The notes beneath the pieces were generated by a model. That model did not search any database, had not been told where the DNA came from, and saw only the letters and a program-made list of their open reading frames with translations. A DNA stretch of 64,000 nucleotides, taken from positions 1-64,000 of the forward strand of contig NZ_LPZN01000050.1 of NCBI RefSeq assembly GCF_001646655.1, written 5' to 3'. Of this stretch, positions 26,469 to 34,762 are shown piece after piece. The position numbers and the translations under genes were made by a program. Source of the stretch: Rhodococcus gordoniae. Lineage in GTDB: Bacteria; Actinomycetota; Actinomycetes; Mycobacteriales; Mycobacteriaceae. The number at the start of each line of letters is the position of its first letter. Position 1 is the first letter of the stretch.

Positions 26469-27677
26469 ATGCATCCCGAACTGTCCGAGAAGTCACGGCG
26501 GCTACGTACCGAGCTGCGGGAGTACTTCGCGCGCACCATCGATGAAGAAGACCGACGTGCACTCGTGGACCAGACCGAAGGAGGGCCGGTCTTCGACCGG
26601 ATCTTTCGGCAGATGGGCGCGGACGGCTGGCTCGGGCTCGGCAGGCCCGAGGAGTACGGCGGCAGCGGCGACGATCCCGAGGCGTTGTACGTGTTCTACG
26701 ACGAAGTGATTCGAGCCAATGCCCCCCTGTCGCTGGTCACACTCAACACTGTCGCCCCCGCACTGATGAAGTACGGCACACAGGAACAGAAGGATTTCTT
26801 CATCCCCAAGATCCTGTCCGGCGAGTTGATCTTCGCGATCGGCTACACCGAGCCCGGTGCCGGAACCGATCTTGCTGCGTTGCAGACTCGCGCTCGAATC
26901 GAGGGTGACGAGCTGGTCATCAACGGCAACAAGATCTTCACGAGCGCCGGAGTCTACGCCGACTGGGTGTGGCTCGCGGTAAGGACGGATCCCGACGTGG
27001 CCCGCCACAAGGGCATCTCCGTGGTCCTGGTTCCCACGACCGCACCGGGCTTCTCGGTCACCGAGATTCACACGGTCGGCGGGATCAGCACCTCGGCGAC
27101 CTACTACGAAGACGTGCGGGTGCCACTGACCAACGTGGTCGGCGAACTCAACGGCGGCTGGGGCCTGATCACCGATCAGCTCAACCACGAGCGAGTGGCG
27201 CTCGCTGCGCGTGGCGGTATCGCGAACCAGCTGTACGACGAGGTCCTCGACTGGGCGAAGAAGGAGCCGGCGGGGTCCGGAGCGGTGTACGACCTTCCCT
27301 GGGTTCGTAGCACGCTGGCCGAGGTTTATACATTGCTCGGCGCGGCCGATCTGATAAATCTGCGGCTGGTCGCGGACGTTGCCGCGAACACTCTCGGAGG
27401 CGGTGACTCCGCGGCAGCGAAGGTGTTCGGCACGGAGGCGGTCGTCACCGTATACGGGCGGCTGCAGGAAGTTCTGGGCGCGGTCGGGTTACTACGGCCG
27501 GGAACGCCCGGAGCAGCGATCCAAGGCCGGGTCGAAACGCTCGCGCGCAGAGCACAGAACAACACCTTCGGTGGCGGCACGAACGAGGTGATGCGGGAGA
27601 TCGTGGCGGCCAAGTGCCTGGGCATGACACTCGCCGCTCGGCGTCGTCCTGAGGCCCAGTCCAGCACGAGGAGCTGA
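26469..27677 (+). CDS. acyl-CoA dehydrogenase, first subunit of a probable heteromeric pair
   Basis: 402 residues from the ATG at 26469, which has AGGAGG 4-5 nt upstream; an earlier in-frame ATG at 26433 overlaps the DegT gene. Full acyl-CoA dehydrogenase fold: FAIGYTEPGAGTDLAALQTRARIEGDELVINGNKIFTSAG (FAD and substrate loop), VGELNGGWGLITDQLNHERVALA, and C-terminal NNTFGGGTNEVMREIVAAKCLG. The YEGT-type catalytic glutamate is a glycine here, so the base must be elsewhere or in the partner. Directly followed, 2 bp after its stop, by a second, more degenerate acyl-CoA dehydrogenase, the arrangement of ChsE1-ChsE2 (FadE28-FadE29). Confidence 0.88.
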   Translation: MHPELSEKSRRLRTELREYFARTIDEEDRRALVDQTEGGPVFDRIFRQMGADGWLGLGRPEEYGGSGDDPEALYVFYDEVIRANAPLSLVTLNTVAPALMKYGTQEQKDFFIPKILSGELIFAIGYTEPGAGTDLAALQTRARIEGDELVINGNKIFTSAGVYADWVWLAVRTDPDVARHKGISVVLVPTTAPGFSVTEIHTVGGISTSATYYEDVRVPLTNVVGELNGGWGLITDQLNHERVALAARGGIANQLYDEVLDWAKKEPAGSGAVYDLPWVRSTLAEVYTLLGAADLINLRLVADVAANTLGGGDSAAAKVFGTEAVVTVYGRLQEVLGAVGLLRPGTPGAAIQGRVETLARRAQNNTFGGGTNEVMREIVAAKCLGMTLAARRRPEAQSSTRS

Positions 27678-27679
27678 CA

Positions 27680-28810
27680 ATGGATTTCGAATTCGATGAT
27701 GACCGATCGGCACTCGGCGACCTGGCCGGTCAGATCTTCACTTCGCTCGCCACGGTGGATCGTGTGGTCGAGGTCGAGACCCGAGAGAACGGGTTCGACC
27801 GTGTCTTGTGGCAGGCGCTGGCCGAAGCCGGGTTGCTCGGGGTCGCACTCCCGGAGAAGTCCGGAGGCGCGGGGATGGGGATGCTCGGTCTCGTTTCGCT
27901 GCTCGAACAGCAGGGGCGGCGAGTAGCACCGATACCGTTGTGGTCTGTGGTGGCCGGCGCCGCGCTACCGATTGCCGAGTTCGGCAGCGCCGAACAGATC
28001 GATCGACTACTGCCGGGGTTGCTCGATGGCACCACGCTGCTCACTGGCGCATTCGAGTCCGCGCCCGGCGGACACTCGACCCTCTCGGCGATCCGGAAGG
28101 GGGACACCCTGGTCGTGAACGGGGCGATCACCGCCGTGTCCGGCGGTGCCGTGGCTGCGGGGATCGTTGCTCCTGTGGTCTGCGACGACGGTTCGGTCGT
28201 CGTCGCAGTGCTTCCCACCGATTCGGCCGGCGTGACCGTCGAACCGCTCGCTGTGACCAGCCGCGAAAACGCCGCCGCCGTCCGATTCGGAGATGCCGAA
28301 ATTCCTGCCCACGACCAGCTTTCGGGTGACGGAACCGAAATTGTTGCGTGGGTCCGACGACGCCTCCGGGTCGCACTTGCCGCTTTCCAGTTGGGTGTGT
28401 GTGCAGAGGCGCTCCGCATGACGGCGTCGTACACCTCGGAGCGAGTTCAGTTCGGCCGGCCCCTTTCCACCAATCAGGCTGTCGCTCTGCGTGCCGCCGA
28501 CGCGTACCTCGACACAGAGTCGATCCGCCTTACCACATATCGGGCCGCATGGCTGCTCGATGCCGGTCGTGAGGACGAGGCGGAGGCGGCGTGCCTGACC
28601 GCGAAGTGGTGGGCTTCGCGTGGCGGGTTGCGCGTCGTACACGCCACGCAGCACCTGCACGGCGGAATCGGCGCAGACGTCGACTTCCCCATCCATCGCT
28701 ACTTCCTTTGGGGGCGGCAGGCCGCCTTCACCCTGGGAAGCGCCGATGCGATCGCTGCCGAACTCGGCAGCCAACTCGATTCCGCACCGCCGATCGGGTC
28801 CTCGGCCTGA
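27680..28810 (+). CDS. acyl-CoA dehydrogenase, second subunit of the pair
   Basis: 376 residues, ATG 2 bp after the previous stop with a GAGGAG ribosome site inside the upstream gene's end. It has the acyl-CoA dehydrogenase N domain (LLGVALPEKSGGAGMGMLGLVSLLEQQG) and C domain (SYTSERVQFGRPLSTNQAVALRAADAYLD; ATQHLHGGIGADVDFPIHRYFLW), but the FAD-binding TEPxxGSD loop of the middle domain is replaced by a short ESAPGGHSTL stretch. This is typical of one half of the alpha2beta2 dehydrogenases of steroid side-chain degradation. It is the last gene of the operon; a strong hairpin follows at 28857. Confidence 0.86.
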   Translation: MDFEFDDDRSALGDLAGQIFTSLATVDRVVEVETRENGFDRVLWQALAEAGLLGVALPEKSGGAGMGMLGLVSLLEQQGRRVAPIPLWSVVAGAALPIAEFGSAEQIDRLLPGLLDGTTLLTGAFESAPGGHSTLSAIRKGDTLVVNGAITAVSGGAVAAGIVAPVVCDDGSVVVAVLPTDSAGVTVEPLAVTSRENAAAVRFGDAEIPAHDQLSGDGTEIVAWVRRRLRVALAAFQLGVCAEALRMTASYTSERVQFGRPLSTNQAVALRAADAYLDTESIRLTTYRAAWLLDAGREDEAEAACLTAKWWASRGGLRVVHATQHLHGGIGADVDFPIHRYFLWGRQAAFTLGSADAIAAELGSQLDSAPPIGSSA

Positions 28811-28856
28811 TGGCGTGCGCCGGATAGGTCAGCGGCGTCGAAATACAGGAGAGTGT

Positions 28857-28888
28857 TCGTCCCGGGCGACTTCTGCCGCCCGGGACGA
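28857..28888. terminator. 12-bp-stem hairpin between convergent genes
   Basis: Perfect inverted repeat TCGTCCCGGGCG / CGCCCGGGACGA with an 8-nt loop, about 45 bp after the acyl-CoA dehydrogenase stop and 40 bp after the IclR stop on the other strand. No T-run follows, as is common in actinobacteria. It probably ends transcription in both directions. Confidence 0.75.
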
Positions 28889-28929
28889 CAGCTCCGAAGC
28901 CGACCCGGGTGGCGCGGCGATTCCGCGCG

Positions 28930-29754
28930 TCAGTAAAGATCGTTCGAGGAGCGGTGGACTGTCCGTAACCGACGTTCTGCCGAGGTCGGAAACAGCAGTT
29001 CGGAGGTGCGCCGAGCGGCCGATCTGACCAGCGGGGCCATCCTGCCGAGTTCGACCACGCCGCGGCATGCGAGCGAGATGGCGGCGATCGCGCCGTCCGG
29101 GCCGCGCACCGGTGTTGCTACGGCACTGATGGTCAGCGGGCACTTCTCGCCGGGTACGTGCGACACACCGCGTTGTTGCCGCACCCGATTCAGTTGCGCG
29201 TGCAGAGCCGACAGTCTGTCGGTAGGGAGGGGATGTTCACCCAGGGACATGAGCAGCTCTACCTGCTCGGGCATCAGACAGGCAAGGAGGGCTCGCCCAC
29301 TGACCGTGTCCTGAGCCGGCACCCGTACCGCAACCCGAGACGGAATCCCGTTGCGTGCTACGCCGCCGATCCTGTCCAGGAAATGGACCGACGTGCCTTC
29401 GAGAACAGTCAAGTGCGCGACCCCACCGGTTCTCGATTGCAGCTCGTTGAGAACGTCGTAGGCGGCCGCACGGAGCTCGGAATAATCGCCCACACGCCCA
29501 CTGATCCGCTGCACCCGGACGCCGAGGCGGTAGCCCCGAGATCCGCGCTCGAGCCAGTGCAGATCGACAAGCTGGGTCAAGAGGCGAAATGCGGTGGAGC
29601 GGGGCAGTCCCGTGGCCCGGGTGATGTCTTCGAGCAGCATGTGCTGGGGGCCGTCGGCAAAGGCGTCGAGGATCTGCGTGAGGCGTTCCACCACGCCAGG
29701 GCGAGGCACACGCGCGGGTCCACTCGCCACACCTTGGTCCATCCGAATTGTCAC
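28930..29754 (-). CDS. IclR-family transcriptional regulator
   Basis: 274 residues from the GTG at 29754, which has AGAGGAG 5-6 nt upstream; the ATG at 29742 is the alternative. N-terminal winged helix: VVERLTQILDAFADGPQHMLLEDITRATGLPRSTAFRLLTQL, then GYRLGVRVQRI. The C-terminal effector domain (VAHLTVLEGTSVHFLDRIGG, LLACLMPEQVELLM, VATPVRGPDGAIAAISLACRG) is complete. It is divergent from the CoA-ligase gene, so it probably responds to a pathway acid or CoA ester. The shared upstream region also holds KstR2-type sites, so control by two regulators is likely. Confidence 0.88.
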   Translation of the reverse strand: MTIRMDQGVASGPARVPRPGVVERLTQILDAFADGPQHMLLEDITRATGLPRSTAFRLLTQLVDLHWLERGSRGYRLGVRVQRISGRVGDYSELRAAAYDVLNELQSRTGGVAHLTVLEGTSVHFLDRIGGVARNGIPSRVAVRVPAQDTVSGRALLACLMPEQVELLMSLGEHPLPTDRLSALHAQLNRVRQQRGVSHVPGEKCPLTISAVATPVRGPDGAIAAISLACRGVVELGRMAPLVRSAARRTSELLFPTSAERRLRTVHRSSNDLY

Positions 29755-29775
29755 GACAACTCCTCTCGCGAGTTT

Positions 29776-29793
29776 ACCTAGCACTTGCTTGGT
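29776..29793. promoter_or_regulatory. imperfect KstR2-type half-palindrome upstream of the IclR gene
   Basis: On the plus strand ACCTAGCACTTGCTTGGT. The CTTGnT half is intact while the CAAG half is degenerate (CTAG). It lies about 22 bp before the IclR start. It may be a weak site or the remains of one. Confidence 0.4.
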
Positions 29794-30093
29794 GGGGACG
29801 ATACGCGACTTTTTCGGCGAACGCTCCCGCTGGATGGAACACGCGCCGGCGACCTGGCCCGCGGCGGACGGTGGGGTTACCGGCACTGCGCACGCCTCGC
29901 GTCGGTGTCGACGTACAAGCCTATGCAGCAACGATTTCCGTCCAGAGCTGGCGTTCTACTCCCCCGCCGGGACTCGACCGTCCCCCGGTGGCCGGGGTGA
30001 CGGAACGGCGCCGAATGTCGTACCCCGACAACGGCTCTACAAGACCGCGCGAAGTTGACAGTGGGACGCGCCACATCTACGGTCGGAATATAA

Positions 30094-30107
30094 ACCAAGC
30101 GCTTGCT
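30094..30107. promoter_or_regulatory. KstR2-type operator upstream of the CoA-ligase gene
   Basis: ACCAAGCGCTTGCT fits AnCAAGnnCTTGnT at all fixed positions and shares the string CAAGCGCTTGCTCAA with the site in front of the MaoC operon at 22612. It is 65 bp before the ligase start. The shared string links this gene to the TetR-mIHF regulator. Confidence 0.75.
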
Positions 30108-30172
30108 CAACTGCTCTGCGGTTGGCATTGTGGTGCGCACTTACCGGTCCGAACTCACGAGGGAGACGGTTG

Positions 30173-31870
30173 ATGGAGACGTTCGCCAAGGTGGTCAGAT
30201 CTCGAATCGGGGACGATCACGAGGGTTTGCGATTCGAAGGCTCGACCTGGAGCTGGGACGAAATAGTGCGGGAAGCGGCCGTTCGCGCCTCGCTGTTGCA
30301 CGATTTCGTCCAGCCACGCCCCGGACGCACCCAACGACACGTGGGAGTTCTTCTGCAGAACGTGCCGGACTACGTGTTCTGGCTGCTCGCTGCGGCACTG
30401 AGCGGTGATGTGATCGTCGGCATCAACCCGACCCGACGGGGCACCGAGCTTCGACACGACATCGCCCATGCCGAATGCGATCTCGTGGTCACCGAACCCC
30501 TCCACTTGAACAGCATCGATCCGGATCACCTGGCCGTGCCGGCAGACCGTGTCCTGGACGTGGCCTCCGCGGAGTACGCCGAGTTGTTGAACACTCATTC
30601 CGGTGCCGCTGTCCCCGATCTCCGCCTCGACCCGCAGTCGATCTATCTACTGCTGTTCAGCTCGGGATCGACCGGAGCACCGAAAGCGGTCATCTGCTCA
30701 CAGGGCAGGCTCGGAAGGCTCACGGAGAAGATGTCCGACCGCATCTCGCTGCACCGCAATTCGGTCTCCTACCTGATGCTGCCGCTGTTCCATGGCCACG
30801 CGATCATGATGAACCTGGCCGCCGCCGCGCAGGAGGGTTCGACGGTGGTGATGGTGCGAAAGTTCTCGGCCAGCGCCTTCAGCAAGGATATCCGCGAACA
30901 CAAGGTCACGTATTTCAACTATGTCGGACGCGCACTGAGTTACATCCTGGCCGTACCGGAATCGCCCGACGACAGCGTCAACGATCTGGAGGTCGCCTTC
31001 GGGTCGGAGGCCTCCCCCGCCGAAGTCGATGCGTTCCGCGCCCGATTCGGCTGCGAAGTGCGGGAGGGCTACGGCGCGAGTGAAGGTGCGATCAGGATCG
31101 TGCCGGTTCCCGGTTCGCCACGTAACTCTCTCGGGCTCCCCGCATCCGGAGCAGTCGCAGAGGTACGAAACGACGACAACATCGAATGTCCGCGTGCCCG
31201 CTTCGACGAAAACGGCGCCCTGATCAACGGCGAGGAGGCCACAGGTGAAATCGTGGTCCTCGGAGGGGGCAAGTCGTTCGAAGGGTATTACAACAATCCG
31301 GAAGCGATGGCAGACCGACTCAAGTTCGGTGGCGAAGACTTCTGGACAGGAGACCTTGCGTATCGGGATTCGGACGGATACTTCTACTTCGCAGGCCGGG
31401 ACTCGGACTGGATGCGCGTGGACGGAGAGAACTTCGGTGCCGCCCCACTGGAGCGGATCATGGCGCGGTACCCCGAATTCTCGGGCGCACACGCTTACGC
31501 CGTGCCCGACCCCAAGACGGGCGATCAGGTCATGTGCGTGGTCGTGATGGCCGGAGACGCCACCTTCGACCCCGCCGATTTCGCCACCTTCATCGACGCT
31601 CAACCGGATCTCGGCACCAAATGGCGACCGACCTACATCCGCGTGGTCGACGAGGTTCCGACCACCGGGAGCGGCAAGATTCACAAGGGCCCCTTGCGCG
31701 CCACCGCGTGGGAGGCCGACCGAGTCTGGTACGCCGCCACTCGTACGAGCGAGTACTCGCTGCTCACGGAGGACGACAAGCATCGCATTCGGACTCAATT
31801 CGTCGAGAGTGGCCGCGCAAACAACCTTCCGATCGCTTCTCGCAGGATCCTCGCCGGCATCGGTTCCTGA
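30173..31870 (+). CDS. acyl-CoA ligase (AMP-forming, FadD-type)
   Basis: 565 residues from the ATG at 30173, after GAGGGAG. ANL superfamily: the AMP-binding loop LLLFSSGSTGAPKAVICSQG, the LPLFHGHAI substrate segment, REGYGASEGAIRIVP, the FWTGDLAYRDSDGYFYFAGRDSDWMRVDGEN hinge, and the catalytic lysine in TTGSGKIHKGPL. It would activate the free acid substrate, or a later acid intermediate, to its CoA ester so that the dehydrogenase/hydratase/aldolase operon can shorten the chain. The KstR2-type site upstream and the divergent IclR gene suggest substrate-induced expression. The residues that define substrate length cannot be read with confidence. Confidence 0.88.
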   Translation: METFAKVVRSRIGDDHEGLRFEGSTWSWDEIVREAAVRASLLHDFVQPRPGRTQRHVGVLLQNVPDYVFWLLAAALSGDVIVGINPTRRGTELRHDIAHAECDLVVTEPLHLNSIDPDHLAVPADRVLDVASAEYAELLNTHSGAAVPDLRLDPQSIYLLLFSSGSTGAPKAVICSQGRLGRLTEKMSDRISLHRNSVSYLMLPLFHGHAIMMNLAAAAQEGSTVVMVRKFSASAFSKDIREHKVTYFNYVGRALSYILAVPESPDDSVNDLEVAFGSEASPAEVDAFRARFGCEVREGYGASEGAIRIVPVPGSPRNSLGLPASGAVAEVRNDDNIECPRARFDENGALINGEEATGEIVVLGGGKSFEGYYNNPEAMADRLKFGGEDFWTGDLAYRDSDGYFYFAGRDSDWMRVDGENFGAAPLERIMARYPEFSGAHAYAVPDPKTGDQVMCVVVMAGDATFDPADFATFIDAQPDLGTKWRPTYIRVVDEVPTTGSGKIHKGPLRATAWEADRVWYAATRTSEYSLLTEDDKHRIRTQFVESGRANNLPIASRRILAGIGS

Positions 31871-32280
31871 ATGGTCCGCGACGCGGCACCCAGGATCTGC
31901 GTCGGAAAACTGCGGACGGCAACGACAGCGGATTCACGCCGAAGTTGACGAGGATGCGCACGGCGTCGGCTTCGATGTCCTCGAAGGTCCCGTCTACAAA
32001 GACGAAGGTCACCGCCCGGATCCGCGGGGACATCGAAGCCGAGCAGGTAGTAGACGAAGGCGAGTACGGCGACGTCGGTTCCGGCTGCGATGCGCATTCT
32101 CCGCGCACCGCACCGCACCGCACCACACCACACCGCACCGGTCGTCGGCCGCGGCCGGAAGAACCGAATTCTCCTGGCCCGGTGCATTATCCGTGAGATG
32201 CGGATACCTCTTTTCCCGGTCAGGGCAGGGCCGCGGTCGAGGTCGGTGTGTCGAGAAGATCACCGGCCTCGACCGACGTC
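31871..32280. other. 410-bp interval with pentamer repeat and a possible frameshifted remnant
   Basis: Between the CoA ligase (+) and the thioesterase (-). On the minus strand a protein-like stretch MRIAAGTDVAVLAFVYYLLGF (about 32095 downwards) runs into nonsense unless the frame is changed, after which TFVFVDGTFEDIEADAVRIL continues (about 32018 to 31959). This suggests a small frameshifted gene remnant of unknown family. The 5-bp repeat at 32105-32139 lies just upstream of it. Confidence 0.35.
32105..32139. repeat. pentanucleotide tandem repeat (GCACC/ACACC)x7
   Basis: Seven 5-bp units: four GCACC, two ACACC and one GCACC, non-coding. Such tracts may slip and vary in length. Confidence 0.85.
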
Positions 32281-32910
32281 CTATCCGGGCACAGGCGCGG
32301 TCACGACGGGCATGACGCTGACGAAAATGCCCCGCGCCTCCACGGTGCGTTCACCGTTGCACTCGATCCAACCTTCGGCGATGGTCTTGCGGCCGACGGT
32401 GTCGACGATGCGCGAATACAGATCCAGCGGCTCTCCCAGCGGTGTAGGCCGGGGGTATTGCAGCTCGAGCGACGCCGTCACGGAACGGACTCCACGCGCC
32501 TGCATCAACGTGCCCAGCATGCAGTCGAGCAAATGCGCGGCAAACCCGCCGTGCATGATGTCCGGCGGTCCCTCGTGCAGCGCGTTCGGCACAAGCCTGG
32601 CTCGTGCGTCATCGTCACCGAAATAGATCGCCAGAGGAATACCCATGGGGTTGTGGCTGAATTGCGTCCATGGCACCTGCCCGCCGGTCTCTCGGGACCG
32701 TGCCGGCCCGTCCAACGCCGGACGCAACGGGCGACTCCGCGGCCGCGCGCCGAGAATATCGGCCACTTCCGTAATCGAGGTGCTCGCAGCGCGGATGGCG
32801 TCGATATCTGCTGTGGTAGTCGCCGCCGCCAACATCAGCGTGCGCGTTGCAGCGACGAGAGCCGCGGTTGCCTCGGTCAACTCCGGGGGGATGTCGGTGA
32901 TTCGGGTCAT
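32281..32910 (-). CDS. PaaI-family hot-dog thioesterase
   Basis: 209 residues from the ATG at 32910 (MTRITDIPPE). The C-terminal two thirds are a hot-dog domain of the PaaI/YigI type: DIMHGGFAAHLLDCMLGTLMQARG (HGG loop and catalytic Asp) and SVTASLELQYPRPTPLGEPLDLYSRIV. The N-terminal 80 residues are helical and less conserved. It would hydrolyse a CoA thioester, either to rescue CoA from dead-end intermediates or as a pathway step. It is followed on the same strand, upstream in the genome, by an SDR gene about 210 bp away. Confidence 0.83.
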   Translation of the reverse strand: MTRITDIPPELTEATAALVAATRTLMLAAATTTADIDAIRAASTSITEVADILGARPRSRPLRPALDGPARSRETGGQVPWTQFSHNPMGIPLAIYFGDDDARARLVPNALHEGPPDIMHGGFAAHLLDCMLGTLMQARGVRSVTASLELQYPRPTPLGEPLDLYSRIVDTVGRKTIAEGWIECNGERTVEARGIFVSVMPVVTAPVPG

Positions 32911-33123
32911 CGAAGTCCTACCTTCTTGTGTACGGGTGGATCCGGTCATTCGTAGGACCGGGGAGCCCAAATGCCCCGGGTCCGACTGCGCGGTTACGAA
33001 AGCGGGCCAAGAAGATCGCTATCGGGGAGGCATGATCCAGGACCCGCCTCCCCGACCGTCCACAACTGGTGGACGACACGATGGAGGCGCCTTTTCCAGC
33101 GCCTCCGCGTTGATGGAGCCGCG

Positions 33124-34098
33124 TCACCTACGAAGCGACTCGGGTACGGATGGTGCAGGCGCAAAATGCAGGTAATCGGGAAGGAAGCCGGACTCGTCCA
33201 GCTCGTGCGGCTGCCACCCCTCTACCAGCCCGCGCCCGTCGAGTGTGCGCACGGCGCGGTCGTGCTCGTGCAGCAGCGGCAGACTGTAAGTTACCTTCCC
33301 GGTGAGCAGCGAGGGATCGGACATACACAGGAGCAGCGCCGCTTCCGCCATCGTCTCCTCCGGTTCCGACGGCCATCCCGGCACGGCCGAGGCAGCGTGC
33401 TCGGTAGCGACGCCGCGGTTGGGGGCAAGGCTGTTCACCGCGATGTTGTCGGGATACAGCTCCATCGCTGCGCCGGTGGTGAGCCGATCGAGCATGGCCT
33501 TGGTGCCGCCGTACAGCACTGAGCCGGCGAGCGGATGGAACTGGAACGGAGGACCGACGCGCGGTCCTGCCTGCCGCGAGGAAATGTTGACGATCCACCC
33601 GGCGCCACGCTCACGCATACCCGGGACCACGGCTTTGACGAGGTCCCAGGTGTTCCACACGTTGGTTTCCACGGAATCGAGGAACCACTCCCTTCGCATC
33701 TCCGTGAAGGGAATGTCGTAACGTCTTTCTGCGGCGACATTGTTGACGAGAATGTCGGCACGACAACCCATGACATCTTCGATCCGGGCAACAAGTTCTG
33801 CCCGGTCGAGGTCGGGCCGGCCGAGATCGGCGACAAAGGGCTCAGCACGGCCGCCATCGTGTCGTATGCACGCCACGGTCTCCTCGAGGGACCCGGTGAA
33901 TTCGCCGTCACCTGCACGCATTGTCCGTGAAACCGCGGCTACAGCAATGCCTTCCGACGCAATGCGTCGCGCGATCGCACGCCCGATCCCACGACTCGCC
34001 CCGGTGACGATGGCCAGTTGACCGCGCGGGGCTCCAGTGCGATCGGACTCTCGATCCCGGTCGGGAAAGCCGCGGTGGCTCTCGTCTTTCGCCTGCAT
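33124..34098 (-). CDS. SDR-family oxidoreductase, long C-terminal extension
   Basis: 324 residues from the ATG at 34098. Cofactor loop AIVTGASRGIGRAIARRI, NNVA, catalytic Ser in VNISSRQAG, YGGTK (YxxxK), then NSLAPNRGVATEHA. It is about 60-70 residues longer than a classical SDR, with a C-terminal extension LLHEHDRAVRTLDGRGLVEGWQPHEL that appears in a subgroup of actinobacterial SDRs. It probably acts on a hydroxyl of the pathway substrate or an intermediate. It lies between the thioesterase and a 660-bp gap. Confidence 0.85.
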   Translation of the reverse strand: MQAKDESHRGFPDRDRESDRTGAPRGQLAIVTGASRGIGRAIARRIASEGIAVAAVSRTMRAGDGEFTGSLEETVACIRHDGGRAEPFVADLGRPDLDRAELVARIEDVMGCRADILVNNVAAERRYDIPFTEMRREWFLDSVETNVWNTWDLVKAVVPGMRERGAGWIVNISSRQAGPRVGPPFQFHPLAGSVLYGGTKAMLDRLTTGAAMELYPDNIAVNSLAPNRGVATEHAASAVPGWPSEPEETMAEAALLLCMSDPSLLTGKVTYSLPLLHEHDRAVRTLDGRGLVEGWQPHELDESGFLPDYLHFAPAPSVPESLRR

Positions 34099-34762
34099 CC
34101 CTACCTGCTTCCATGGTGCGAACGTATTCTTTCGTACCGTAGATGGGACACATGCAGGCGACCGGGCTACTCCCGCACAGTTGGAGCACATTGCAGGAAT
34201 CACGACGGGAGTCCGCTCGGTCGTCAGAGTTGTATTCCTACTGTAAACGCAGATCTGTGCCCGGACGGTAAGAGCTCGAGGAACTGCGGGAGCAGAGCAG
34301 CCGGCACGGGCAGCTACCTACCGGCCCCATACAGATGTCGGAACGGTTTGTGTGCACGGTTGACCTGGCTCACCATAAGGTTTCCGAATCCGGTGACGAG
34401 TCTTCACCGTCGGCGATCCGGTCGACCGCAAGTTCCATCGGGCGCGGCCGAACGAGCTGTGGGTCAACGACATTCCCCGAGCATTTCGTGCACGGTGGTG
34501 CCCCCACCGAACATCCGACGTGCGAGGATCGTACATGTCGATCAAGGAGTTCCTTTTACCTCGAGGTTTTCGGCGTCGAGGTCCGTGCTGCTGGGCTCAT
34601 GCCGTCCTCCGGAAGTATTGACGACAGACCGGACAACGCGATGAGGGATTCGTTTTGATTGTCGATGCAGGTCGAGTTGCTCGGCCTGTTTCCTGCAGCA
34701 GTTCTTCTCGTTCACCCCACCGCCTGAGTCCGACCGAACCCTCGGACTCAGGCGACTCGGCC
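34099..34762. other. 664-bp interval with a short acyl-CoA dehydrogenase-like remnant
   Basis: Between the SDR start and the MHS-transporter stop, both minus strand. On the minus strand, at about 34533-34468, a frame reads TILARRMFGGGTTVHEMLGECR and stops. This resembles the C-terminal end of acyl-CoA dehydrogenases such as the one at 26469 (FGGGTNEVMREIV), but an in-frame stop lies seven codons upstream. The rest shows no protein pattern. It suggests that a further dehydrogenase gene was lost here. Confidence 0.35.

Larger units (their letters stand above)
29755..30172. other. divergent promoter region between IclR and CoA-ligase genes
   Basis: 418 bp with no convincing gene (short open frames on both strands are inconsistent with protein). 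It carries one perfect and one imperfect KstR2-type palindrome, the first near the ligase and the second near the IclR gene. The region is where both divergent promoters must lie; no clear -10/-35 boxes can be named. Confidence 0.6.
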
